Assembly: GCA_016700115.1 (NCBI GenBank)
Contig: CP064999.1
Coordinates: 1,736,001-1,800,000, forward strand
Origin: Sphingobacteriales bacterium
GTDB taxonomy: Bacteria > Bacteroidota > Bacteroidia > Chitinophagales > UBA2359
DNA: 64,000 nucleotides
Direction of reading: 5' to 3'
In this document: positions 54,577 through 62,884 of the stretch, piece by piece
Position numbering within the stretch: position 1 is the first letter of the stretch
Layout: each line of letters opens with the position of its first letter
Notes under the pieces: generated by a model
Told to the model about the DNA's origin: nothing
The model's database searches: none
What the model saw: only the letters and a program-made list of their open reading frames with translations
Translations under genes and position numbers: made by a program

Positions 54577-54786
54577 TAATGCAAAGGTAATAAATATATT
54601 ACTTTAACAAACCGGCTCAATAAAATTTCAGATGGATATAAAACACATTAAAATTTGAATCATGCAAGCTAATGGATGCCCGTTACCGTTGTGAATGCAT
54701 ACCATACCACTAAAAAGAATGGATGCAATTAGCTAGTAAATATTTTTTTGTGAAGGAGTAGTTAGGTAAATCGTATGCAAATAGAA

Positions 54787-54820
54787 AAAGGGTTTCAGTT
54801 TAAAATTTCTGAAACCCTTT
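54787..54820 (-). terminator. Intrinsic terminator of tRNA-Pro
   Basis: Perfect 12-bp stem AAAGGGTTTCAG/CTGAAACCCTTT with a 10-base loop, followed on the minus strand by TTTTTC. It lies 6 bp after the CCA end of the tRNA gene. Confidence 0.85.
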
Positions 54821-54826
54821 GTTTAT

Positions 54827-54902
54827 TGGTCGGGATGACTGGACTTGAACCAGCGACCACACGCCCCCCAGACGTGTACTCTACCAACTGAGCTACATCC
54901 CG
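54827..54902 (-). tRNA. tRNA-Pro (anticodon GGG)
   Basis: 76 nt including an encoded CCA. The acceptor stem CGGGATG pairs with CATCCCG. D-arm TAGCTCAGTTGGTAGAG, anticodon loop CTGGGGG giving anticodon GGG, T-arm GCTGGTTCAAGTCCAGT, discriminator A then CCA. It reads the Pro codon CCC (and CCU by wobble). A strong terminator follows. The right copy of the 1117-bp repeat ends 78 bp from its 3' end. Confidence 0.92.
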
Positions 54903-55145
54903 AATTTATAGCTTTTTGCTAAGGCGGTGCAAAGTTAGCAACAGTTAATCATTTAACCAACTTCTTTGAAGATTTGTTTCATTCATGTTTCATTTCTAAC
55001 CCGTTTAACTTCATTCAATATCTTATCCGGATATTCATGTTCTTACCATCAATCGCTCTTTAATCGTTAGCGCTACAGTATTCAAAAATAGCTAAACTTT
55101 TTACCGCATAGAGCAAACAGTTTTTAAAACTATCTAAAACAAAAA

Positions 55146-55340
55146 AGCCTCCCTGTGTTTCAAGGAGGCTACACCCTTACTAATCCCTCTATTAAGAGAA
55201 AAATTTTTGATGGTAATAATAAGTTCAAAACCTGTTTTGAATTAAAGTCCTGAACCCCAAGTAGTTGAGCGGTAAACAAGTGGTTACATCCTCTTTTACG
55301 AACAGGGGGTAAAATGGTTTCAAACCATGTCTTTTTTTTT
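55146..55340 (-). ncRNA. Possible small RNA with intrinsic terminator
   Basis: Within a 600-bp gene-free stretch (54903-55502), the minus strand holds a terminator AGCCTCC...GGAGGCT (55146-55170) followed by TTTTTTG. Upstream of it are two more inverted repeats: TTCAAAAC/GTTTTGAA near 55231-55250, and ATGGTTT/AAACCAT near 55314-55328. The esterase stop is over 330 bp upstream of the terminator, so either that message has a long structured 3' end or a separate small RNA lies here. No known RNA family is recognised. Confidence 0.3.
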
Positions 55341-55502
55341 CATAGAATTATTCAATCCGGACGTGAATTAGTGCCGACATGACCAACTGTTTAGCCATAA
55401 CTGCACAAATACGGGGTTGCTTCGCCCAATAAACCGGCAATGTCGGAGCACCCACTCGCCTGATTATTTGCGAATGGCAGAATAGTGAGGAAGAATGGTG
55501 GC

Positions 55503-57545
55503 TTATTGCCTGATATCGTTAATTCCGATAACTTTGGCATTCGGTCGGTAAATCTGATAATCGCCCGAATTGACAGTTCCGTCTAAATTAAAATCGCCCG
55601 GAAGATATTGACCGGGATTGCCATTGTAAAGGAAAAAATAGTTAAAGTCATGGATATTGATTACTCCGTTGGCATTGGCATCTCCTGCAAACAAACCAAA
55701 AATCGCCCCGCTGAGCAAGACCATCTGATTGCTGCCCATCTCATTTCCCGATACTCTGAAGTCTAAAGGTGATGCGGTATTAGGTACTAATGTGGGTTGC
55801 CGGTTCATGACAGCCAGGTGGTTTCTGTGCCTGACTATAAAGAAATATTCCCCGTTTTCAGCCAAAGTACTAAATCTCACCCCGTTAGAGGTAATCAAAT
55901 CGGCATCTATAACCTGCCCGTTAGCCCTTAAAAGCCCGGCTCTTCGCTCTATAATCAAACCTGTAGCCGGATTTCGGGCTTCCAAAAGCACCCAATCCAC
56001 TATATCAGAAGGAAAATTTTGGGGACTGCCTACATTTTCGGTTCCTGTATATAACCAGGGCAGAACGTTATAGGGTTGGGAAGCCGGTATTGCTCCTAAA
56101 CTTCGCAACGTGGTATTCATCAATTGGGTTGCAGAGTTAAAAGGCCCTTGTAGCATCAACTGCACCGATACTACCACGCCGGAACTACAGGTATTGACAG
56201 TGATTGTAACTGTATCTGTAGCTGTACAACCGGAAGCATCTGATACAGTTACGGTATAGGTTGTAGTAGTCGAAGGATTGACGACTATTGAAGAACCGGA
56301 AGCGCCGTTACTCCACGAATAGCTTGTGCCGCCGGTTGCTACCAGATTGGCCGGTTGTCCGGCGCAGATAGTTTGGTCATTGCCTGCATTGGCGGAAGGT
56401 CCGGGAGTAATAAAAACCTGAATCTGATCGCTTGCACTGCACCCTAAAGCATTTGACACAGTAACTTTGTACAGTGTGGTTTGTAAAGGGGATACCTGTA
56501 TCGTTTGGCCGTTTTGTCCGGTGTTCCAGGCATACGAAGTTCCTCCGGATGCTGAAAGCGTAACAGTAGTTCCCGCACAAACAGTTTGGTCTTCGCCGGC
56601 GTAGGCTTGCAGAAGATTAGCACTGCAACCGGCATCTGCTATCTGATAGGTAAAGCCGGTTCCTGTATTGAGCAATGTCTGGAAGTCGGATGTCCAGGAT
56701 GAGCAGTTGCCTTTCAAATAAGTATTGAGCCAGGGTATCATGGCATCGAACATTTTTTGATGCTGAATGGAAAGAGAAACAGTAGAGCTTCCACTGCAAC
56801 TGATAATTTCGCCGAAATAGCATAGGAATGCAACGCCAATTCCGTTGGTAAACTGACAATGTGAACCGCCCGTAATTTCGTAATACACTTTGCAGGAAGA
56901 GGCCAGATTTTGGTACATCGGTATCTGATTTGTGCCGGGAGGTGTAACGCAATCCTGTGTGCCGGCAATGACGAGAGAAGGGATGGTTATAGAACTTGAT
57001 ACTCCGATTGCCGAAACTCCGGACGTTTCTGCTGCTGCAAGACTGACCAATGTAGTTATATTGGGGTTGCCTAACGATGCGGCAATATGAGCTGCCCCAC
57101 CTCCCATTGAGTGTCCCATCACAGCAGCTTTTGGAGCTACTTTACTGAAAAACAGAGATGTTCCTGTTGTGTTTTCCGTCAGCATAGCATTTACCAAAAA
57201 AGATAAATCGGCAGCGAATGTAGGATGATTCGGTGATAAAGAGGTTTCGGTATTGCACATCACCACGATATACCCTAAAGGCACTAAGGTATTCCAAATA
57301 TGGGGGTACCCGCCCACCTCAATCTGAAAACCATGTCCGAAAACAACAGTTGGAAACTGCCCCGCGGCGACAGCCACATCAGCACCGGCACTGTTTGCAG
57401 GATATTTTATATCGGCCGGAACATTCCGGTTTCGGGAGGCATCAAAAAATGTTATGGTAGTTGTGCCAACAGAGTAAGGCTGAGCATTTAATGTCCGGCA
57501 AAAAAGCAAACTCAGTAAAAACAAGAGTACTGTGGATGATTTCAT
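55503..57545 (-). CDS. Secreted alpha/beta hydrolase with PKD-like and dockerin-like modules
   Basis: About 680 residues. Start set at 57545 (MKSSTVLLFLLSLLFCRTLN, cleavage near NAQ). The esterase domain (about 25-305) is chlorophyllase/PAF-acetylhydrolase-like: VVFGHGFQIEVGG, nucleophile VMGHSMGGGAAH, acid in IAGTQDCVTPPG, His in GGSHCQF. Then come two PKD-like/Ig repeats of about 70 residues (GEDQTVCAGTTVTLSASGG and GNDQTICAGQPANLVATGG). The last 215 residues are the module shared with the 1626-residue protein (FIVRHRNHLAVM, then GDANANGVINIHDFNYF and GDFNLDGTVNSGDYQIY). A surface or extracellular esterase is likely. Confidence 0.83.
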   Translation of the reverse strand: MKSSTVLLFLLSLLFCRTLNAQPYSVGTTTITFFDASRNRNVPADIKYPANSAGADVAVAAGQFPTVVFGHGFQIEVGGYPHIWNTLVPLGYIVVMCNTETSLSPNHPTFAADLSFLVNAMLTENTTGTSLFFSKVAPKAAVMGHSMGGGAAHIAASLGNPNITTLVSLAAAETSGVSAIGVSSSITIPSLVIAGTQDCVTPPGTNQIPMYQNLASSCKVYYEITGGSHCQFTNGIGVAFLCYFGEIISCSGSSTVSLSIQHQKMFDAMIPWLNTYLKGNCSSWTSDFQTLLNTGTGFTYQIADAGCSANLLQAYAGEDQTVCAGTTVTLSASGGTSYAWNTGQNGQTIQVSPLQTTLYKVTVSNALGCSASDQIQVFITPGPSANAGNDQTICAGQPANLVATGGTSYSWSNGASGSSIVVNPSTTTTYTVTVSDASGCTATDTVTITVNTCSSGVVVSVQLMLQGPFNSATQLMNTTLRSLGAIPASQPYNVLPWLYTGTENVGSPQNFPSDIVDWVLLEARNPATGLIIERRAGLLRANGQVIDADLITSNGVRFSTLAENGEYFFIVRHRNHLAVMNRQPTLVPNTASPLDFRVSGNEMGSNQMVLLSGAIFGLFAGDANANGVINIHDFNYFFLYNGNPGQYLPGDFNLDGTVNSGDYQIYRPNAKVIGINDIRQ

Positions 57546-57641
57546 AGCAACTGTATTATAGATTAGAGTGTACAAATAATGTATGCACGCATTGAATTTT
57601 TAAAAAGAGGTCAAAATAAAACAAGTTCTGAAACAATGCAG

Positions 57642-57670
57642 TTTGACTGAAAGATTATCAGTCAAAATTA
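57642..57670 (-). promoter_or_regulatory. Inverted repeat overlapping a -7-like element upstream of the esterase gene
   Basis: TTTGACTGA (57642-57650) and TCAGTCAAA (57658-57666) form a perfect 9-bp inverted repeat, 7-base spacer. The distal arm overlaps minus-strand TAATTTTG (57663-57670), a TAnnTTTG match. The layout repeats that seen at smpB. The rest of the 400-bp gap (57576-57978) holds only a minor CGGTTC/GAACCG hairpin near 57857 and no gene. Confidence 0.35.
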
Positions 57671-57978
57671 CAATAAAAGGCGGTTATATTCTTCCACTAT
57701 GCAGTAAGTTTACCGTTTTAAACCGATACACCCCTATACATTCAATAATAACCCTCATCAAACCCATCTGAGGAGGAGAGTTCCGAGATGTTCTCTATTC
57801 ATTGATGGAGTAAAATACATTTATAACTGGTATTTCAACAAACTCAAAAACCTACGGTTCGGAAAGGAACCGAAAAAAAGTGAGTCGCCAACCGAATGTA
57901 TAACGGTTGAAAAACTTTGATTTTGTTGTTGTTTGTAATGCTGAACGTTTTTGCTAATCCAAATGCGTGGATTATAGT

Positions 57979-59343
57979 TTACCCTCCAAGAGCTGCTTCT
58001 TCTCCCTTTACGTCTTCGACTTTTTGCAGATAGATTTCTTCTTTATAAATCATGGAGTAGATAAAAATTGCGATAGCCGAAAGTAGTGCAAGCCCAACAA
58101 AAAACAGGAAGTAGGTAACATCATCAAATTTGTGGGAGCCGTCAGGATTTTGGATATATCCGTTGACGAAAGCGGCAATCAAATTGCCGGCTGAAACAGA
58201 GAGCAGGTAAAAACTCATCACAAACGATTTGAGTTGATTGGGAGCTTGTGTATAAGCAAACTCCAGTGTAGTAACAGACACCATTACCTCGGCTGCGGTG
58301 AGCAGAACAAATGCGAACAGTTGATATAAAATAGAAGGAGAATGTCCGGCATCTATCAATGTTTGGACATAAGCGCAAATCACAAATGAAAGTGCAGATA
58401 ATACGATACCGATCGTTACTTTGCGCAAACCGGACAGTTTGAAAAAACGACCCAGAAAAGGATAAATCACAAAAGCAAACAGCGGCACAAAAAATAAAAT
58501 AAACAGGGAGTTGACTGATTGAATTTGGGAAGCCAACAATTTAAATTCGGCAAATCCGAGATTGACATTGAGGTTCATTTTTTGAGCCTGAAGCAGCCAC
58601 GATGAACCGGTTTGTTCAAATAAAGACCAGAAAACGGCAACAAAAGCGTAAATAGGAATCAAATTAACCATCGCTTTTATCCCTTGCGGGCTTCGGAGAG
58701 CTTCCAAATATTTTTTTACTCCAACCGGAGGCACTCTGATAAAACGATTTCGACCTAACCAAAACACAAGGGTTGCAATAAACATCAATACTCCCGGCAC
58801 ACCAAATGCAATACTTGGTCCGAATTTATAGAGCAAAAGAGGGGTCAGCATCATGGACAGAAATGCTCCGAGGTTGATGGAAATATAGAAGTAGCCGAAT
58901 ATTTTATCGAGCAGGTCTTTATTTTTTTCGGAAAACTGATCGCCCACATTGGCAGATACACAAGGTTTAATCCCACCCGAACCGATAGCAATAAACATCA
59001 ATCCGAAAAACAGACCAATACGGGTATCGTCAACAGCTAAAAACAAATGCCCTAAGCAATAGACCAATGACAACAATATGATGGTGCGGTATTTTCCCCA
59101 GAAAACATCGGCCAGAATAGCCCCAAGCAACGGAAAGGCATAGTTGGCAGCGCCAAACAGATGGTAATAGTATTTAGCATCTGTTTCGTTCATATAATCT
59201 GCCTGACCGCTTGAGTTGGTTAAATATTGAGTCATAAATACCACCAATATGGCTTTCATTCCATAATAGCTGAAGCGCTCAGCAAACTCATTGCCTATTA
59301 TATAAGGTATGCCGCCGGGCATTCGGGATCCTGATGTTGCCAT
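57979..59343 (-). CDS. POT-family proton-dependent peptide transporter
   Basis: Inner-membrane MFS transporter of the PTR2/POT family, taking up di- and tripeptides with protons. 454 residues and about 12 hydrophobic segments. The N-terminal signature IGNEFAERFSYYGMKAIL is the ExxERFxYY proton-coupling motif. GSGGIKPCVSANVGDQF and the FGYFYISINLGAF block are the PTR2 signatures. The C-terminal half includes SLFEQTGSSWLLQAQKMN. Length is that of the shorter bacterial members. A gene for peptide scavenging fits the secreted hydrolases nearby, but no operon link is visible. Confidence 0.92.
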   Translation of the reverse strand: MATSGSRMPGGIPYIIGNEFAERFSYYGMKAILVVFMTQYLTNSSGQADYMNETDAKYYYHLFGAANYAFPLLGAILADVFWGKYRTIILLSLVYCLGHLFLAVDDTRIGLFFGLMFIAIGSGGIKPCVSANVGDQFSEKNKDLLDKIFGYFYISINLGAFLSMMLTPLLLYKFGPSIAFGVPGVLMFIATLVFWLGRNRFIRVPPVGVKKYLEALRSPQGIKAMVNLIPIYAFVAVFWSLFEQTGSSWLLQAQKMNLNVNLGFAEFKLLASQIQSVNSLFILFFVPLFAFVIYPFLGRFFKLSGLRKVTIGIVLSALSFVICAYVQTLIDAGHSPSILYQLFAFVLLTAAEVMVSVTTLEFAYTQAPNQLKSFVMSFYLLSVSAGNLIAAFVNGYIQNPDGSHKFDDVTYFLFFVGLALLSAIAIFIYSMIYKEEIYLQKVEDVKGEEAALGG

Positions 59344-59494
59344 GTTTACCGTATTTGATAGTTTGGGTCAAATGTAAACTGTTTTTTGTTTTACACAAAA
59401 CAATGAGGAATATGTCCTCAATTTAGCAGGATTAACTACTTACAACAACCCTAATAACAAAGGGGAGATGACAATTTTGGGTTTACGGGTTTTG

Positions 59495-60562
59495 TTAAGT
59501 CTTCATCTCAAACACCGCCGTTTTCACCCGTTTTGTGTTTTGACCTGTGGGCATTTGCTCAGTAAGAACAAGTGCCTGAGCTTCAGGTAAGGCAAAGACT
59601 TCGGCCAGATTCCGAATTGCGCCAGCCGGCACTTGTTGCCGGATGAGTTCATCCAGCAAACTATCGCGGTTGGGAAACTGCCCGATTTCATTTTCCAGTA
59701 CTGTTTGCAGTGACTGCCTGTTTTTTACCCGTTGTTCGTTGGTGCTATACCGCTCATCGGCAGGTATTTTCGGTAGTTGGAGTATGTGGCACAATGCGGT
59801 AAACTGCTTGTCGCTTCCAACTGCCAAAACAATGCTTTTTCCGTCTGCACAGGAAAACACTTCGCCATAAGGTGCAATGTTGGGGTGAAGCGTTCCCATG
59901 GGCTGGGGAATATGTCCGCACATCAGCCAGTTGGTGGCCTGATTGGCCAATGCCGAAACAGCAGCATCAAACAATGAAACCTGAACCAGACAGCCCTTAT
60001 TTGTTTGTTGGCGCTGCCATAGTGCTGCCAAAATACCCTGTTTGAGTTGGTGAGCTGCCAACACATCAATCAAGGCTACCGGCATTTTTAAGGGTCCGCT
60101 CTGCGGGGTTCCGTTCATAAACATAAAACCCGATTCTGCCTGAAGCACGACATCAAAACCCACCCGGTCAGACATTGGACCAAATGCAGTGAGTTGTCCA
60201 TAAATGAGTTGGGGGTTTAGTTGTTGCAGTGTTCGATAATCCATTCCGAATTTTAGATCATCGCCCGATTTGAAGTTGGTAATGACCAAATCGGCCTTTT
60301 TCAGGAGTTCATACACTTTGTTGCGATCATCAGGGATATTATAGTCAACAAATTGTATTTCTTTGTTCCAGTTTACGCTGCAATAATAGGCCGACAGGTT
60401 GTCGGTTGGCTCCTGAGGCAGTCTCCATGTACGGGTAATATCACCTGTTCCGTTTTTGTTTTCGATTTTCACCACCTTTGCTCCCAATTCGGCAAAAAAC
60501 ATACCGACAGCAGGTCCGGCCAAAACTCCGGCTAATTCAATCACTGTTAATTTATCAAACAT
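59495..60562 (-). CDS. CaiB/BaiF family (class III) CoA-transferase
   Basis: 355 residues. N-terminal VIELAGVLAGPAVGMFFAELGAKVVKIE is the CoA-binding Rossmann start. The catalytic Asp is in RVGFDVVLQAESGFM near residue 140, and PVALIDVLAAHQLKQGILAAL follows. The C-terminal part (NRDSLLDELIRQQVPAGAIRNLAEVF) closes the interlocked dimer fold. It moves CoA between carboxylic acids; the acids are unknown, and no acyl-CoA enzyme adjoins it. Confidence 0.9.
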   Translation of the reverse strand: MFDKLTVIELAGVLAGPAVGMFFAELGAKVVKIENKNGTGDITRTWRLPQEPTDNLSAYYCSVNWNKEIQFVDYNIPDDRNKVYELLKKADLVITNFKSGDDLKFGMDYRTLQQLNPQLIYGQLTAFGPMSDRVGFDVVLQAESGFMFMNGTPQSGPLKMPVALIDVLAAHQLKQGILAALWQRQQTNKGCLVQVSLFDAAVSALANQATNWLMCGHIPQPMGTLHPNIAPYGEVFSCADGKSIVLAVGSDKQFTALCHILQLPKIPADERYSTNEQRVKNRQSLQTVLENEIGQFPNRDSLLDELIRQQVPAGAIRNLAEVFALPEAQALVLTEQMPTGQNTKRVKTAVFEMKT

Positions 60563-60820
60563 TGCGCTTAATTTGCCAACAAGATAACTCCTTCGCTCAA
60601 TATTTGATAGAATTGCCCGATAGTCAATTTGCAGTCAAATCAATGCTTCACCTGCTCTGACGGATATAATAGTCTTTGAAAAAAAACGGGGGCGTTTAGC
60701 AGGAATACGGATAGGGGGTTTGTTAAACGGTTTCGCACGCCATCTTGCTGTAATGTCAATATTAACCACTAATATTGCTCGCATAAAGCATTAGCCCTAA
60801 TAAACAAACCCGAAACCACA

Positions 60821-62488
60821 ATGAAAAAATGCACCTTCGCTTTGTTGATACTCCTCGCTTTTGACATCTTTGGAATAGCAACTGCCATGGCACAAATACC
60901 TGCGTTTCCCGAAGCACAGGGGTTTGGCGCATTACAGACCTCCGGCGGACGCGGTGGACAAGTAATCTATGTAACCAACCTGAATTGTTCGGGGGCGGGT
61001 TCGCTCAATGCGGCATTGTCTGTTCCCGGCCCTAAGTACATCCTTTTTAAAGTAAGCGGCATTATAGATTGTGCAGCAGAAATCTTGTATGGAGATTGCT
61101 ACTTAGCAGGGCAAACCTCGCCCGGAGGCATCATTGTTCGGGGCATTGTGGCAGACGACTGGTACGAACCGGAAGGAAGCGCCCGAAACATCATTATCCG
61201 TCACCTGACCTCGCGCCCAAATACCGCAACCGTCAGACCCGGAACAGGTTGGATTTTGGACGATGCTTTGCGGTTGGATGCTGCCCACAGGGTGGTGATT
61301 GATCATTGCTCATTGGCTAATGCGACCGACGAGGCAGTACAGATTTCGCGCTCTTCCAACATTACCATCCAAAACAGTATGCTTGCCGAAACCCTTGGTG
61401 ATCACTATCCCCTCGGCGGGATGCTGATGAATTATTCGGTCAGCAATCATCGGTTAGACAGCATTACCATTCATCACTGCCTTTGGAATCGCATAGGAGG
61501 ACGAATGCCCGAAATGAGTTGTGAAATCAGTGCCGAAGCACCTGCCGACCAAGACTGCTTGCTGAACCCCCAACACACAGAACTCTCGAACAATGTGTTT
61601 TGGGATATGCCTATTCAAATATGGTACAACCCGGGCATGTCGCCGTCTAATCCCGATGCTCCGGATCATCAAGTGCGCATCAACTTTATCAATAACCATA
61701 CTGTCGCCCGAAACAGTTACGGTGGCCCGATGTTTAACCACAACTTTTTATCCGTAGCCGGAAACCAACTATTCAGCAGCGGCAATACCTTCAACCTCTA
61801 TCCCACCCTGTCGGATTATGGGTTGTTTTATTGTTGCAACGACTTTAATCTCTATCACCCCAATACCGATTTGGGCATTGCCACCTTGTTGCTCACTCGG
61901 ATGAACTATCCCGGTATCAGCTATACGCCCACTTCTGAACTGCTCAACTACCTCGCTTGTAATGTGGGGGCATTCAACAATTTTAGTTCCGACCGCCGAA
62001 ATCAGATGGACAGGCGATTGTTGCAACCACTCGTCAACGGCATCATCGCGACAAACTCAGTGAATGGCATTGACTATTACAACGATGCCTTTCTCCTCGA
62101 TTTTACCTCACCACCCATCGCCCCGTTAGATACAGACAACGACGGAATGCCCGATGTATGGGAAACCGCAAACGGTCTCAACCTAAGTGTTCCCGACCAC
62201 AACGGCACAAATCTGTCGGTTGCCCTTACGGGAATGGCGGGCTATACTAATTTGGAGTGCTACCTCAATCAATTGTCCAATGCCATATCGGGCACTGCTC
62301 CCGTAATCAGCGGCACAGCAACGGCTTGTATCAACGGATATTTTACCTACTCCACCCCACCCATTGCCGGCGCAACTTATCTATGGACGGTGAGCAGCGG
62401 GGTAATCATCAGCGGGCAAGGCACTCCGACTATACAGGTGCAATGGAGTGCATCGGGTACGGGGAATATCAGTGTAATGGTGTTGTAA
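60821..62488 (+). CDS. Secreted pectate lyase-like beta-helix protein with PKD-like C-terminus
   Basis: 555 residues. Signal peptide MKKCTFALLILLAFDIFGIA ending TAMAQ. The catalytic-type domain (about 25-380) resembles PL1 pectate lyases of bacteroidetes: FPEAQGFGALQTSGGRGGQV, YLAGQTSPGGI, VIDHCSLANATDEAVQISRS and NNVFWDMPIQIWYNPG, with beta-helix rungs. A spacer with DTDNDGMPDVWETANGL (thrombospondin 3-like calcium motif, about 435-455) and a PKD-like domain (about 495-555) follow. The protein stops in mid-repeat (NISVMVL) without the T9SS tail usual for this architecture, so the C-terminus may be truncated. Confidence 0.82.
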   Translation: MKKCTFALLILLAFDIFGIATAMAQIPAFPEAQGFGALQTSGGRGGQVIYVTNLNCSGAGSLNAALSVPGPKYILFKVSGIIDCAAEILYGDCYLAGQTSPGGIIVRGIVADDWYEPEGSARNIIIRHLTSRPNTATVRPGTGWILDDALRLDAAHRVVIDHCSLANATDEAVQISRSSNITIQNSMLAETLGDHYPLGGMLMNYSVSNHRLDSITIHHCLWNRIGGRMPEMSCEISAEAPADQDCLLNPQHTELSNNVFWDMPIQIWYNPGMSPSNPDAPDHQVRINFINNHTVARNSYGGPMFNHNFLSVAGNQLFSSGNTFNLYPTLSDYGLFYCCNDFNLYHPNTDLGIATLLLTRMNYPGISYTPTSELLNYLACNVGAFNNFSSDRRNQMDRRLLQPLVNGIIATNSVNGIDYYNDAFLLDFTSPPIAPLDTDNDGMPDVWETANGLNLSVPDHNGTNLSVALTGMAGYTNLECYLNQLSNAISGTAPVISGTATACINGYFTYSTPPIAGATYLWTVSSGVIISGQGTPTIQVQWSASGTGNISVMVL

Positions 62489-62884
62489 GAAATCTTGATG
62501 GATAATTTGCAACAGTATCCTCATTTAGACCTTGGACAAATACGAAAAATTTTTCAAAATAAATGACTGAGGAGCTTATGGTTGATAGGTTGTTTTGTTG
62601 TGTTTAGAGTGAATCAGAAATGAATTATTTGTCTAGTCTTTGGAAGTCTCAGTCGAAAGGGTAAACATAGGCAAATTGAACGGGCAATCTTGCCCAATAA
62701 TGTAAGGTTGTGCCAGTTTTGTTTGGTATTGGAGGTTAATTTCGCTTATTTTGCAAGACCTTTGCACAATACCCTATAAAAGGTGTAAGGGTTTATTCTG
62801 TTCAATTTTAGCTTGTTTCAGTTATAATTTTCACCAAAGTCTATTGGCTATAAAGAACGCTGCAACATTTAAACTATCTAAAGC
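62489..62884. other. Intergenic region, no gene seen
   Basis: About 400 bases. A stretch GCAAGACCTTTGCACAAT near 62753-62770 with nearby short repeats looks like an IS end remnant, but no partner end is visible. It must hold the promoter for the next gene. No RNA gene recognised. Confidence 0.3.

Larger units (their letters stand above)
53632..54748. repeat. 1117-bp direct repeat, right copy, flanking IS copy 2
   Basis: Duplicate of 50664-51780, directly abutting the IS end GTCAGG. It contains the hisS C-terminal fragment and the second hicAB pair, and ends 78 bp before the tRNA-Pro gene. Confidence 0.93.
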
